A stretch of 64,000 bases of DNA, from positions 123,501 through 187,500 of the forward strand of contig JACEEZ010019858.1 in assembly GCA_016584305.1 (NCBI GenBank), given 5' to 3'. A program made the position numbers and the translations under genes. Within the stretch, counting starts at the first letter, position 1, and every line of letters begins with the position of its first letter. The DNA is from Chionoecetes opilio. Its lineage: Eukaryota > Arthropoda > Malacostraca > Decapoda > Majidae. The notes beneath the pieces are model-generated. The model was not told the origin of the DNA. It saw nothing but the letters and a program-made list of their open reading frames with translations, and did no database searches. Shown here one piece after another: positions 24,873 through 35,762 of the stretch.

Positions 24873-24984
24873 GGGTGCACTGGGAGTGAGTGTGTGGGGC
24901 AACGAAGAGGTGCATGAAGGAGTCACCCAGATGGTGCGCTCCCTCAACAACATCAACAGCATGGTGCATTCACTCAGCAATCAG
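24873..24984 (+). CDS. tty: Tweety-family exon b: end of segment 2 and first extracellular part
   Basis: Acceptor GGGTCATCAG, donor GTAAAG; enters in phase 2 and leaves in phase 0, matching exon a. It encodes GALGVSVWGNEEVHEGVTQM and VRSLNNINSMVHSLSNQ. The pattern (x)GxxxWGNxxxHxGV following the second membrane segment is the family hallmark (fly and vertebrate proteins have G-x-YGN or WGN here). The helix continues into the extracellular domain encoded by exon c. Intron after it: 3.1 kb, with a MITE and a SINE. Confidence 0.92.
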
Positions 24985-25093
24985 GTAAAGCACTGTTCAC
25001 TAATGCACTGTACTTGATGATTATGCAGGGTTTTCACTGAGTAGCAACTTACATTTTTATCAACATTTTTCTGTAAGTTGTAAATTACTAGTA

Positions 25094-25977
25094 CAGGGAG
25101 GTCCTGAAGATACGAGCAGTTAGGTTCCACCTGGCATACTCGTAAAGCGAAATCTCGTATAACGAAACGCATAACTAATGGTAAAATATAGGTTTGGTTT
25201 CAGGACTCCATCAATTAAAAAAGAAAAGAAAAAAAAAAAGACATGTTTTTCAAGCTAAAATAAACTATAGCAAACACAACAAACACACAGCGTCTATATT
25301 ACCCACACTGTACTACCTGTTCTGTAGAAAAAGTTCTGAAAGAGAAAATAGCACACAAATAACATAACTGCACATTAATTAAACATAAAACATGCATAAC
25401 ACTCACAAGTGGTAATGTTGTGTGGGGAGACAGGAAGCTGGCATGTAGCCAGCTGAAAGTCCCTGTTTACTCTCTCCGAGGCTCAAGAGAAAACAGGGGT
25501 GACTGCGTTTGCAGGGATGACTGGGTTAGAGACCTCCTCCCCTTGATCACTTGGGGAAGAGGAAAGATCCTCGGTGCTGCCGCGTGATACAATAGACTCG
25601 AGAGGGTAGGGTAGGTAAGGGAGGGGTGCGCAGACCTCTTCCACTGCCCAGAAACTCGTCTCTGCGCATCTGAATCATTGTACATCGTCCAGGAGGTGAA
25701 TTTTTGTGGGCCACATTGTCGTACCGAGCCACCAGAATGATCATATTTTCAGATTCGTACAATCTTAGGTAAAATCATATAGTCAGTAAATGACTTTATA
25801 ATTTTAGTAAATAACTTGTAATATACTTTAGTAAATAACTTGGTAATTTTACTCACCCCAGTTTGAATGTCGTAGCATTGGATTTTCGATCTCGTATATT
25901 GAAAATAGACCCTAATATACACATCTGGTATCATCGGATTCTCGTATATCGAATGCTCGTATAACGGGACCTCCCTG
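25094..25977. mobile_element. TA-flanked MITE, CAGGGAGGTCC family, copy 3
   Basis: Ends CAGGGAGGTCCTGAAGATAC and ATAACGGGACCTCCCTG, TA at 25092-25093 and 25978-25979. It shares about 300 bp at the left (GTTTTTCAAGCTAAAATAAA, ACACAGCGTCTATATTACCC) with copy 1 and the right 200 bp with copy 2. The region 25400-25690 is specific to it. Confidence 0.92.
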
Positions 25978-26544
25978 TACTTGTATTGGTTAATGATTTG
26001 ATTTTTTATCATCTTTTTTCATAAACTGATTATTATACAACTGTCTTGCACATCAGAATTATCGTTTGTGCTTCAGAACTATAGCTGAAGGTGAGTTTGC
26101 ATAAAAACCATTTCTGCCAGAAAAAAACATTTTTAATGCAAAGTAAAATACATACATGCTATTTCTAAGATTGGTAACCATGCCATGTTAGTAAAATCTG
26201 TGTTAGTAGCACTAATATTTGAGATGGGTTTCAATGGGAAGGATGTTAAACAGTAACAATGCCACCAACCACAGCCACATCCATGCCCAGATAGTACGTA
26301 CGTACTTACCACAAATCTTGATAGATATTTGGACATGTCTGATATATCCGGACATAAAAACAATACTGTTTGGCAGATGAATACTAGACATGTTAAGTAC
26401 CTGTTCCATGTGATACAAATCAAGATACTCATTTTGCATCGTTTGGCTCTAGGTGGTATCTTTGAACACAGCATGGCCCAGTAGCAAGACAGGTGGAAGA
26501 GAGAGAGGAAAACAAAAGTAATAGAGAACTGGAAAGTGGTGGCA
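25978..26544. other. Intronic sequence, no recognised element
   Basis: No ends, repeats or exons seen. Frames of up to 113 codons on the minus strand are unremarkable. Confidence 0.5.
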
Positions 26545-26556
26545 ACAAGTAGGGTA

Positions 26557-26737
26557 TATAAGATAAGATACTTTGATCCTATCTAGACACTTTGCAAGTA
26601 CCAACTACAAGGTTATTGACTATACAAAGCGCCACCACGCCAGAACGAACTTGGTGGACTCGAACCGCTGACCGAATGCGCAGGGACGCTACACACGCAA
26701 GACAACAGCTCTACCAATCGAGCCATCCTGACGGGTT
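26557..26737 (-). mobile_element. tRNA-derived SINE of a second family, 181 bp
   Basis: On the minus strand the head reads CCCGTCAGGATGGCTCGATT, GGTAGAGC (box A) and GCGGTTCGAGTCC (box B), a complete tRNA-like promoter. It ends in an ATCTTATCTTATATA tail. A 12-bp target duplication ACAAGTAGGGTA lies at 26545-26556 and 26738-26749. It is not a tRNA gene: it runs on past box B into a non-tRNA body. Confidence 0.93.
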
Positions 26738-26749
26738 ACAAGTAGGGTA

Positions 26750-28122
26750 GGGTGAAGACTGAGAAGGAAACACAAGATTGCATAGGCTGATATCACTGGA
26801 GACTGCATTGCTTGTCAGTAGAGCTTGTCACATTTTGCTAGGGGGAACTTGAGCTGTGCTATAGGGTTAGTAGATCGTTTTAATCTTGTTGCATTTGATA
26901 AACTCATGTTATGAATGACCCAGTAAAAACATAAGTGTATATCAACTCAACACGAGATGTATTTACAAACATTAATCTTCAACATATGTATATTTCATGC
27001 TTTGTTTTTTGTATGTACCAGTCAAGGAGCCATGCATATTTCCTTACACTCAGGGTTGAAGATTATGTAGCATATGGAGAGAAGTAAACACATTAGATAA
27101 ATTAATTCTTGCCTCCAGATATCAATGTTTTTCAAGTAGTACAGCATTTGTTTGGCTTATTTAATTTAGAATGATTAAGGAACTGGAAATTACTAAAGTA
27201 TCAACTCATCATAGCTAGCATTCCGTAATGTAGGATGAGCCTGAAATGATTTTTGATCCTTGATGACTACTCAGATGGCCTGAATATCCTGCAGTCATAG
27301 CTGATGTGAAATATCACTCCAATGAGATGTTATCATTGGCACAGTTTAACAGATTGTATATTTGGGAAGTTAAAATTAGAACCTTGAAAAAGCATTTTCA
27401 TGACGCAATTGAAGCACACTAGATGCTCAAATGGGAAGTTGCGGGGAAGATTGTATTTATACATGGATTTTATCTCAGAAGCCGACAGTCTAGTACACTC
27501 ATATCTTTAGAGATGATCTGCAATCAAGGTTTCTTAAGGCTATATTCAAATGTTGTTTATCATTGTAGTGTTGAACACTAGAAATGCTCAACATTCCTTT
27601 ATATGTAACCAGAGGTTTTTTTATTCTATATATATGAATTTTACATTAATTTACATCTGGTGTTCTAAATTTTAACGAAAAGACTCCTAACAGACCTCAG
27701 TTCCAAATAAAGAGGGTATGAAATTCAATGATCTTGCTATGAACCATATTTTAGGTTTAAATGAAGTATCACAGATAGTGTAGGGCTTGCAGAGACAAAC
27801 TTAATGTGGGACTGCAGATTACTTGCAAATTAGTAGATAAGACACTGAAACCTCACAGGGTTTGTGGCTTTTGTCATCCTTGTGAAGGTCGTATGAGACA
27901 GTGTTGAGCCTGTCTGTTGTTGAGTTGCTGATGGCCTTGGCTCATGGGTGTTGGCTGTACTGTGGGAGTTTTATTGTTTTTTCTTATGTTGACTTTAATA
28001 TTTAGAGGGATATTATTTGATAACACAGAATACTATGTTTAGAGTATCTAATTGTACTGAACCTATACTTTTATTAATTGTAACACATCTAAAACAATAT
28101 AGACTTTCTTTCATCCTGACAG
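26750..28122. other. Tweety intron sequence, no element recognised
   Basis: AT-rich, non-repetitive by eye; one of the few long stretches here without visible transposon ends. It ends in the exon c acceptor tract. Confidence 0.6.
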
Positions 28123-28308
28123 ACAAAACTCTTTGATGAAACGATTCGGAGGAATTTGGAACCGCAGCTGAACCTCTTCAAGGAGACTGTTCAACGAGAA
28201 ACAATTGATAATGGAACAGTGAAAATGTACATCATTGAAAGTATTCATTACATGCAAGGAAACATATCAGAAGTTCTTCTCATCAATGTAGATGATATTA
28301 ATTCTATG
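28123..28308 (+). CDS. tty: Tweety-family exon c: extracellular domain
   Basis: Acceptor CATCCTGACAG, donor GTAAGG; 186 bp, phase 0 to 0, 62 codons from TKLFDETIRRNLEPQLNLFK to LLINVDDINSM. It is a predominantly helical extracellular segment with a potential N-glycosylation site (NIS, in MQGNISEVLL). It continues the helix begun in exon b. In-frame on both sides with no stops, and with purine-poor polypyrimidine tracts upstream. Confidence 0.88.
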
Positions 28309-28773
28309 GTAAGGTTTTTCTAATGTTCTGTAGCTTTTTTTTCCTTGTAATTTTTTTATTTTGAGTCACACCATTTCATATTCCTTGATGAAATATGGAT
28401 ACTAGTACTTGAATCATATTCTAGAATAGTACTGCATATTTTTTTAATATCTATTAAAGTAGACCCGTCTTCTATGACCAGACTCCTGCATTTAAAAAGT
28501 AGAGACAAGATGAGCTTTTTTTTCAACTTGTGTAGACATGGTAGTGGTTGATAAACTATTAGTTTTCCAAGTTATATAAAATGTATGTATGAATGAAGAT
28601 ACATACCCAGGCATATGATATCGATGTTGCAAATGTATTTCTAAGTAATACAATAATTTTATTTTTTCTATTTTGGGAGTAGTTATGCAGAATTACAATT
28701 AATCACATCCATCTTAGTGCTCCATGAATTTTATGTTTCTCTGCATAATGCTGACTTTCCTATTTGTTTGCAG

Positions 28774-28928
28774 ATGTCTGGGGCTGAGATGGGAGGATTA
28801 GTGCGCGCACTGGGGGTTGGGGAGCTAGGGAGGTGGGTGGGCACGCTGGGCCTCACCGGGATCCTGATGATGGTGGTGCTGGTGGTGATGGTTGGCGTGG
28901 CAAGGCACTCACGGTGCACTCTCATCAC
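28774..28928 (+). CDS. tty: Tweety-family exon d: membrane segment 3
   Basis: Acceptor TTTGTTTGCAG, donor GTGAGT; phase 0 in, phase 2 out. Encodes MSGAEMGGLVRALGVGELGR, then WVGTLGLTGILMMVVLVVMV (membrane segment), then GVARHSRCTLI. The short basic ARHSRC turn after the segment matches the ARxS turn of TTYH proteins before membrane segment 4. It is separated from exon c by only 465 bp, but the next intron is 23 kb, due largely to the LTR retrotransposon and other insertions. Confidence 0.92.
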
Positions 28929-29347
28929 GTGAGTGACTTATATGTTCCATAAGATTATTATGAATTAATGAAGGTCTCTTACTTACATAGATATTTTAGA
29001 GTTTGCATTATGAACAGTGTCATCATGTCTAGGAGGAGAGGCAGTCTTCCTGGTTGATATGTAAGGATATACAGTATGATTATCTTATACAAGTATTTGT
29101 TAAACTAAAATTCAGTGATATAAAATCAATTAATTTGGACTCCAATTTGCTGTAAGAGCAATATCTGCATAGTAGTGATATGATTATGACGATGCTGTTT
29201 ATTTTCCATTTACCTAATTTGCAGGCGTCTAAGAAACAGTTTTTTTCCTTGAATTATATTTGAAATTTTGTATGTCAAAGTCAACTAGCTGGTGAAATGT
29301 TCCCGTATTAATTATCTGTCTGTCAATAATGCCGCTGCATCCCTTTG

Positions 29348-29351
29348 CATG
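29348..29351. other. Target-site duplication CATG (left)
   Basis: CATG immediately precedes the LTR end TGTAATGG; the same 4 bp follow the other LTR at 37216-37219. It matches the 4-5 bp duplication expected of Gypsy integrase. Confidence 0.85.
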
Positions 29352-30286
29352 TGTAATGGTCATTTTGATCATCTACACCTTAGTTACCATTATGTAGTGC
29401 CCACCTTGGGAGTGTACTCTACAGTCCTGGTTACTCCGCTGCCACCACCCACATTAAGTGGGAAAAAGTATATGATTGAAGAAAAATAAAAGATTTAAGA
29501 AAATATGTAAGGACTGGTTGGAAACAGAATGATAACGCGTTAATATATATTTCTAATTATAATATATTTAACTCTTTACTGTCTCCATTATGTAGTTATT
29601 ATACATTCACAAGTTATCTTAATATTAAGTCTTCCTTCCCTCCTAGCGATACGCACGCGAAATGCTCAAGTCGTTATCCTAATATAGTTTACTATCTTTG
29701 GTAACTTCAGTCGCACTGTTACCCCTTAACGATACGCACATGTAATGCTCAAGTCGTTATCCTAATATAATGTAGACGTAGTCTATCCCACTTCCAACTG
29801 TTTCCCTCTCACTTATTTTTCTATTTCCTTCTTTTCTCCTTGTCCTCACACGGCTGGCTGTGACATGTTGTGGTTGCCCCCTCTGCTAATTTGTGAGCGC
29901 TTGGCCCCCTGGTCCGCCAACAGCATCCTACCTTGGGACCCTAAGTAATGCACTTCATTAGTCTTGGTCAACAAAAAAGAATCACCAGTAAGTCATGTCT
30001 ACATCTCTAGTTAACAAACATTTCACAACATACCTTTACCAAGGGTGAGAATATCACCTCCCCACAGGCGACTTAACTCAACGAACGTCGAGCTGCTTCT
30101 AAAATTATTCTAACCTAGAATCCCCGTTCTCACCTCGTTTCGCTACGTGTCTAATTACTACTGGTTTAAAATATAAGCCTAACCAGTGATTCAGGAATGA
30201 GGCGTGGAGGAAAATTCCTCGTTAGCTTATTGATACTTATGTGTTATTTCATCTCTTCCCCTATTAATATAATTTCTCGCATTACA
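29352..30286 (-). repeat. 3' LTR of the Gypsy element, 935 bp
   Basis: Begins TGTAATGG and ends GCATTACA on the + strand (TG...CA on either strand). It contains an internal near-duplication: GATACGCACGCGAAATGCTC and GATACGCACATGTAATGCTC, each followed by AAGTCGTTATCCTAATATA. Nearly identical to 36283-37215; a third copy is at 61965. Confidence 0.96.
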
Positions 30287-30310
30287 TAGCTTCTTCCCCC
30301 CAAAAAAAAA
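30287..30310 (-). other. Polypurine tract
   Basis: On the minus strand an A-run is followed by GGGGGGAAGAAGCTA directly abutting the 3-prime LTR. This is the usual site where plus-strand DNA synthesis is primed. Confidence 0.85.
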
Positions 30311-31039
30311 ATTCCTTATGCCTCAGTCCTTCATCAAGCATCCTACCGGATATCTAACTAAAAAATAATAAAAAAAAATTATCAAATCCATCACACAAAA
30401 TTTCATATAAATTTTCTTAGGATTTTCTTATCACTCGCAAACAAATATTCTCATCCCGCACATTCCAATTCTTCCAACAAATTTACAACAAAATGAGATA
30501 GTATGTATTCTTAACTTATCACTTCCGTCACCAAGAGTAGATTTGACCAGTTTGGGGAATACATATTTAATGTAATGCCTTCACTCCCTTGAAATGAGAA
30601 CCTTCTCACTTCCTCTCTTATTTGTCAAGGCCGAAGCCCTATAGAGTCGCGACTGGACTCGTCCCTCTAGTCTGGAGTGGTCAATTTCCATTTTTACCCC
30701 ACTAATCCTAGGCATAGGTGCGTAGGGATAAATCACGACTGGATCTACTCCAAACCCTCAGTATCTTGGGATAAGGCTCACCTCCTGCTTGAGGCATACA
30801 TACTCCTGCGTCTATCACCCATCGAGCAAAGCTCAGAGCCAAGCACATCCTTGGGTCTAACGACAACCTAGCGGGTTTAGTGTTCAGTGCAATCTGTTTG
30901 CACCCTCTAAAGCAAAAAAATAAAATGTTTAAACCACTACAAGTCTGTCTAGGGGACCTTCCTCAAAATTTCTCTTTCACTAGAGAAGTGGTGAACGTTA
31001 ATCTCTTTCTCTCTAGAGGTTAACACTTATCGCCTGTCA
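30311..31039 (-). other. 3' untranslated region of the Gypsy element
   Basis: About 730 bp between the end of pol and the polypurine tract. No env-like open frame on the minus strand. The same sequence recurs at 62830-63550 in the deleted copy. Confidence 0.7.
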
Positions 31040-33388
31040 TCACCATTGTTCTAAGTATCTCCTCACTGGTCTCCTCTCTCTAGGTGGGAGTTGCTCAAGT
31101 TCTTCTTCTACAACTACTATCTCTGCTGGTTCCAACAGCCAGCCATCTTGTCCTACATATCGCTTAATTTGCTCGGCCGCGCGCTGTACATGTTTGCCGT
31201 CAAATATATTTTCTAATACATATGAACCTCCATCTCTCAATACTTCCACCACTTTGTATGGTCCCAACCACTTAACTGAAAGTTTTCTATTGGTGCCCGT
31301 CTCAAAACGTTCTCTTTTTACCCACGCCAATTCGTCTTTTTCCAACCTTTCATTTTTCCTTTTCACATTAGCTTTCTCCCGCCATTTTCTACCTCTCTCC
31401 AAATTTGTTCTTTTGATTATTTCGTGTGCCACTGTTGTTTCATCCTCTGAGTCAATTTGTGGTAATTTCACACTAATCAACCTTGGAGCGTATCGGGAAA
31501 AAAAAGCATAGAAAGGTTGGGTACCCATTGTCTCATGCACTGCACTATTTAATACTCTTTGAGTTTCTAAGAGATAATTGGGCCACCTATGAGGATAACC
31601 CTTGCACAGGTTTGAGAGAATTGTTTTCATTGTTCGGTGCATCCTTTCTGAGATACTATTACCTTGTGGATGGTAAGGCGTGGTGTATCCTAATTGTATC
31701 TCACATGAGTCACACAACTCTTTGAATTGTTGTGACGTAAACTCCTTAGCATTATCCAATAACAAGGTATGTGGTGCTCCAAATAAACTGACATATTCCC
31801 TAAAATTCTTACATACTTCGTCGGTCATCCTAGTCCTTAATTTATAAAAGGTAGTAAACCTACTATAATGATCTATTATGGTTAATACATAGCGGTATCC
31901 GTGGGCTCCCGTTCCCATGTCTGTTATGTCTATGCTTATCCTCTCTAGAGGTTTACTTACTGATGGTATTTCTTGCCATTGTTGTTGGAGTCCACGACTA
32001 CCCTTATGCTGTTGGCATGTCAAACAGTTCCTCACATATTCTCTCACATCCGTTTTCAGGTTGGGCCAATAAAAATAGCCTTCTGCTTTACTTATTGATT
32101 TCCTCTGCCCTAAATGACCCGATTCCTTATTGTGAATTAATTCCAAAGCCGCTCGCTTCAGTTCACTAGGTAAAACCAATAAATAGTGTATACTGTTATC
32201 GAACTGTGGTTTAGTTAAATATAAAATTCCTCCTTCTATTACGAATTGATCTAAAGTATTTCTGGGGTATTTAGATCTGGGTATTCTGCCTCCTTCTAGA
32301 TACTCTATCATTTCTCTCCATCTATGGTCCTCTCGTTGCATTTCCTTTACTTCTTCTTTAGTTTTTCCTAACCACCTCTCTTCTACTTGACATCGAATGA
32401 TTCTTACTGGTCTACTAAGTTGGTCTGCTACAGTGTTCTTTTTCCCTGCTTTATACTCTATCTGATACCTATAGTCTCTCATCTCTAGGATCCATCTGTT
32501 CATCCTAGGTGACTTGGTTCGTTGTTTAAAGACTGACACTAACGGTTGGTGGTCTGTTCTGATGATCACCTTGGTTCCCCACAGGAAATGATGAAACTGT
32601 CTGCAAGCTAAAACTATTCCTAAGGCTTCCCTATCTGTCGCTGAGTATCGCGTCTCAACTGGTTTTAATTTCTTTGAAAAATAAGAGATTACTTGGGCTT
32701 TGCCCTCATCACTATACTGCATCAGTACTGCTCCTACGTGAGTTTGGCTACCATCGCTATCCAACACAAATGGTTTATTAATGTTGGCCTTAGTTAAGAT
32801 GGGAGCACTAGTCAGTTTATCCTTTAATATCTGAAATGCTTGCTGGCTTTCCTCTGACCATTTGAATGGGTTATCTTTCTTGGTCAAATTAGTGATAGGC
32901 ACTGCTATCTTAGCGAATCCTTCTATGTACTTCCTATAGAAACCTACCATACCTAGAAATCTTCTGGTTTCCTTGACATTAGTTGGGGGTTTCATTTTAT
33001 CTACGGCTGCCATATTGTCTGGGTTGGGTTGGTAACCTTCCTTGTTCACTAAGTGTCCCAGAAAATTAACTTTTCTTTGTCCTATTTTACATTTGGTCAG
33101 ATTTAATTTGACTCCAAATCTAGTCAGATGTCCAAATAATTTATCGATCCTTTCCAATAATTTCTCGTAACTGGGTGCCATCAGGATTATGTCATCCAGA
33201 TAATTTTTAAGCCAATTTTCTTTCAGTAAAGGAGTTAAGATCTGGGCTAATTTGCGTGAGAAAATTGCTGCACTGCAATTTAATCCAAAGGGAAGTCTTT
33301 TGAATCTATATAAGGATATCCCTTCACTGAAAGTTGTTAGATCTTTACTACTTTCATCTAACAGTACTTGATAATACGCATCTTTCAT
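31040..33388 (-). pseudogene. pol, part 2: RT, RNase H and integrase (782 codons)
   Basis: Continues RT after a frameshift near 33430. Residue numbers count from the Met at 33388. RT palm with YLDD at 63-66; RNase H with acidic residues D210 (in LDSDGSQ), E254 (TDREAL) and D279 (RTDHQPL). The integrase has an HHCC-type zinc finger (H419, H425, C455, C458) and DDE acidic residues D487 or D490, D545 and E581 (the last in YHPQGNSISER). A C-terminal KWLGPYKV segment matches the GPY/F module. The frame is open to the stop at 31040, so this half looks intact. The enzymes copy the RNA into DNA, degrade the template and insert the copy. It is marked broken only because it is out of frame with part 1. 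Confidence 0.95.
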
Positions 33389-33407
33389 ATCTAGGGTGGC
33401 ATAGTAT

Positions 33408-34640
33408 TCATAGCCCGCTACCGATTCTACTAACTTCCAATTTAGGTAGGGGGTGTATATCAGTGGCTAAATGTTGATTCACCTTTCTATAGTCTAGACA
33501 CATCCTTTTTTCCCCATTCGGCTTGTTAACCAGTACTATAGGACTTAACCACGCAGCTGTGGAATTTTCTATTATGTCCTTCTCTTCCATTTCTCTCAAC
33601 ATTTTAGCTATTAGTTCTTTAGCTTTCTCCGGATACCTATATGTAACTCCTCTACATGGTTTTGGATCTAACACCTGAATATGAGCGGGTTCAGTTTTCA
33701 TGGTACCTAGTTCTCCTGCATCTAAGATAAATAGTTCATGGTGCTCTTTTATCAAGGCGAAAAGATGATGCCTCTCCTGTTCACTTAAGTGTTTCCAGTC
33801 TCCTTTTTCTAGAATTGCCTGTATTCGCTCCGGTCGAGTACCATTACCCTCGCTACCATCACTATCGGGTAACATTGCGTTACTCATCCTAGTGGTGAGA
33901 CAACGTGTTTCTGCCGTAACTTGCTGTTCTTGAATTTCTTCTGAGTTTACTACTCTATATTTAGCTAAAATTGTACCAGGACGTAACTTCAGCTGTCCAC
34001 TACTGTTATTAATTATTGGTAGAAAGATAGTTCTTTCTTTTGTAACCTGGACGCATACAGGTGCTATATTTTGCACTTGTTTTTTTGTGTCCACCAAGAG
34101 AGTGGTTCCCTCTACCTCGTCCACTGACAATTCTAACCATTGAGTTCTTTCTGGTTTTATGGTCACACTTTGTTGTATCCTTATATGACAGCTTGATTTA
34201 TGCACCTCCTCTTCGCACTTTTCACTCTTAACTGCTCTGATGGTACCGTATCGGTGTTTAACAAAATTTAAGGGATAAGTTAGGTTAGCCCACATGACTT
34301 TCTTTTGTTTGTAATTGATAGTTATTTCTTCTAGTCCTATTATGTTCATCCCTATCAGGGCTTGGGTGGATAAATACTGATCTGGAACAGCTAACATCAA
34401 CACTTCTATTGTTCTATCTATTCCTAAGGGTATTTTTACTCTTACTTGACCTAAGATTCTCAACTCCTTGCCCGTTATACCGGTTAAACTAGGGATGTTA
34501 CTGTGGGTTCTTATTTTAAGTTGTAAATCTAAAGCTGCACTCTTTTTTATAAGTGAATATTCGCTTCCTGTGTCTAATAAAACTTCCATGACGTGATCAT
34601 TAATGGCTAAGGGGATTATTGGGGATTGATGTTTAACTAG
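33408..34640 (-). pseudogene. pol, part 1: aspartic protease and N-terminal RT
   Basis: In the same frame as gag, opening directly after the gag UGA (34641-34643). The first Met is at 34589, but coding similarity begins before it, so it is not a sensible start; expression by readthrough fits better. From that Met, the protease active site DTGS is at residues 6-9 and the ALIGMNIIG strand at 77-85. RT begins around 341-372 (WLSPIVLVNKPNG, LDYRKVN). The frame runs into TGA at 33408 after SRIGSGL because of a frameshift near 33430-33437, upstream of the first catalytic Asp of RT. Part 2 continues in another frame. No second frameshift or stop is seen. Confidence 0.93.
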
Positions 34641-34646
34641 TCATCT
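34632..34646 (-). promoter_or_regulatory. Gag stop in UGA-CUAG readthrough context
   Basis: The minus strand reads AGA TGA CTA GTT. Gag (Met at 35762) and the pol frame (34589) are both in the same reading frame, and this TGA is the only stop between gag and the RT frameshift. UGA followed by CUAG is the established readthrough-promoting context (known from Drosophila and mammalian readthrough genes; UGA-C also in alphaviruses). Function here is inferred. Confidence 0.8.
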
Positions 34647-35762
34647 GGAGTTCACTTTCCTCCCAGGACAACTTGAACTGCCTCTCCTACATCCTACTCT
34701 CCAGCAATCGAAACAAGCGTTGCTACTTGGCTTCCTTCGACAGTCTGCGATTGAGTGGTTGTTCATTCTACAGTAGGGGCAAAACGTCTGGGAACTCTTT
34801 CTCCAATCTGAACTGGGTAGTTGCTGGTCGTTACCTACTACCAAATCTTGTAATTCTCTCCCCATTCCTTCCATCTGTGCTTGCAGTTCTCTTACCTCTG
34901 ACTGACTAGCTGACAGTCCCTGTGACTGTTCCTGTTTATTGGGAGGACTACTCTGGGAAGCGAGTGTTATTTCTGATAACTGCCGGGGCTGGTTTACCGC
35001 GTATCCTATAGTCTCTCTTCCGATAATGATGGCCCTCTCGGCCTCCACTCTCACTATGAATTTTTTCAACGGGATTTGTTCATCCATAAAAAGTTCTAAT
35101 TTCTCTTTACTGTGACTTGGCAATCCTCGCAATAGTTTTTTCTTAATGATTTTATCCCTACGGGGAAGTTCTCCTGGGTATTTTGACTTCGCTTCCAGTA
35201 TGGCGTATTTGCATTTGAGTTTATTTGCAAAGTCTTGTGGATCTTCCATCCAGTCATACTGGACTTCAGAAATACTGTTAAGGATTCTGTCGACATTATT
35301 GTCTGTTAGCTCATCGTATAACCAATAAGTTAGGGTGTTCCATGATCTAAAATCATGCTGACCGAGGGCATTCTGTATCAATAAGGCTAATTGCGGATCT
35401 ACTCTATTCATAAGTATCCTCTTTCTCTCCTCCAAATCCTCTGAACAACTTTCTACCTGGGAAAGGAAAACTGTCAACCTTCCCTCTGCTTCGATACCTT
35501 GTAAATCCCCGAGGTTCAGCACTCTTACATCTCGAGGCTTTAACAATGACCTCACTGGTCTCCTGCCTTCCTTCTCCTCTCCCTTATTTCTCAACAATAA
35601 CTCAAGAGTCTCTTCCGTTCTTTCCACTTCTTGTTCTAGCTGACTCATCCACTTGAACTGCTCGCATTGTTCTGGACCCTCCTTCTTAAGCTCGCTACCC
35701 TTTGCTTCCTTTTGGAGGAAATCCTCCAAATCCTCTATTGAAAAACCCATTAAATCCTCCAT
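34641..35762 (-). CDS. gag: capsid/nucleocapsid polyprotein, 373 aa
   Basis: Starts with MEDLMGFSIEDLEDFL at 35762, the first ATG after the 520-bp leader. The N-terminal 110 residues are acidic, Glu/Lys-rich and probably coiled coil. The middle (SLLIQNALG..., YWLYDELTD, KLKCKYAILEAKSKYPGELP) resembles Gypsy-type capsid. The C-terminus has a canonical CX2CX4HX4C zinc knuckle at 328-341 (CPYCRMNNHSIADC) and a second Cys-rich unit at 350-365 (CX2CX4CX6C) that lacks the His. It forms the particle that packages element RNA. It ends at a UGA with the readthrough context. Open throughout. Confidence 0.9.
   Translation of the reverse strand: MEDLMGFSIEDLEDFLQKEAKGSELKKEGPEQCEQFKWMSQLEQEVERTEETLELLLRNKGEEKEGRRPVRSLLKPRDVRVLNLGDLQGIEAEGRLTVFLSQVESCSEDLEERKRILMNRVDPQLALLIQNALGQHDFRSWNTLTYWLYDELTDNNVDRILNSISEVQYDWMEDPQDFANKLKCKYAILEAKSKYPGELPRRDKIIKKKLLRGLPSHSKEKLELFMDEQIPLKKFIVRVEAERAIIIGRETIGYAVNQPRQLSEITLASQSSPPNKQEQSQGLSASQSEVRELQAQMEGMGRELQDLVVGNDQQLPSSDWRKSSQTFCPYCRMNNHSIADCRRKPSSNACFDCWRVGCRRGSSSCPGRKVNSR

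Noticed and set aside
26610..26737. Functional tRNA gene on the minus strand
   Set aside because: Box A and B are present, but the sequence continues into a SINE body with tail and 12-bp target duplications, and no clean acceptor stem is formed.
30311..31039. env gene of the Gypsy element (errantivirus)
   Set aside because: No substantial minus-strand frame with signal peptide or membrane segment between pol and the LTR.
31194..32169. Plus-strand frames of 68-105 codons over pol
   Set aside because: Antisense shadows of the minus-strand pol gene.
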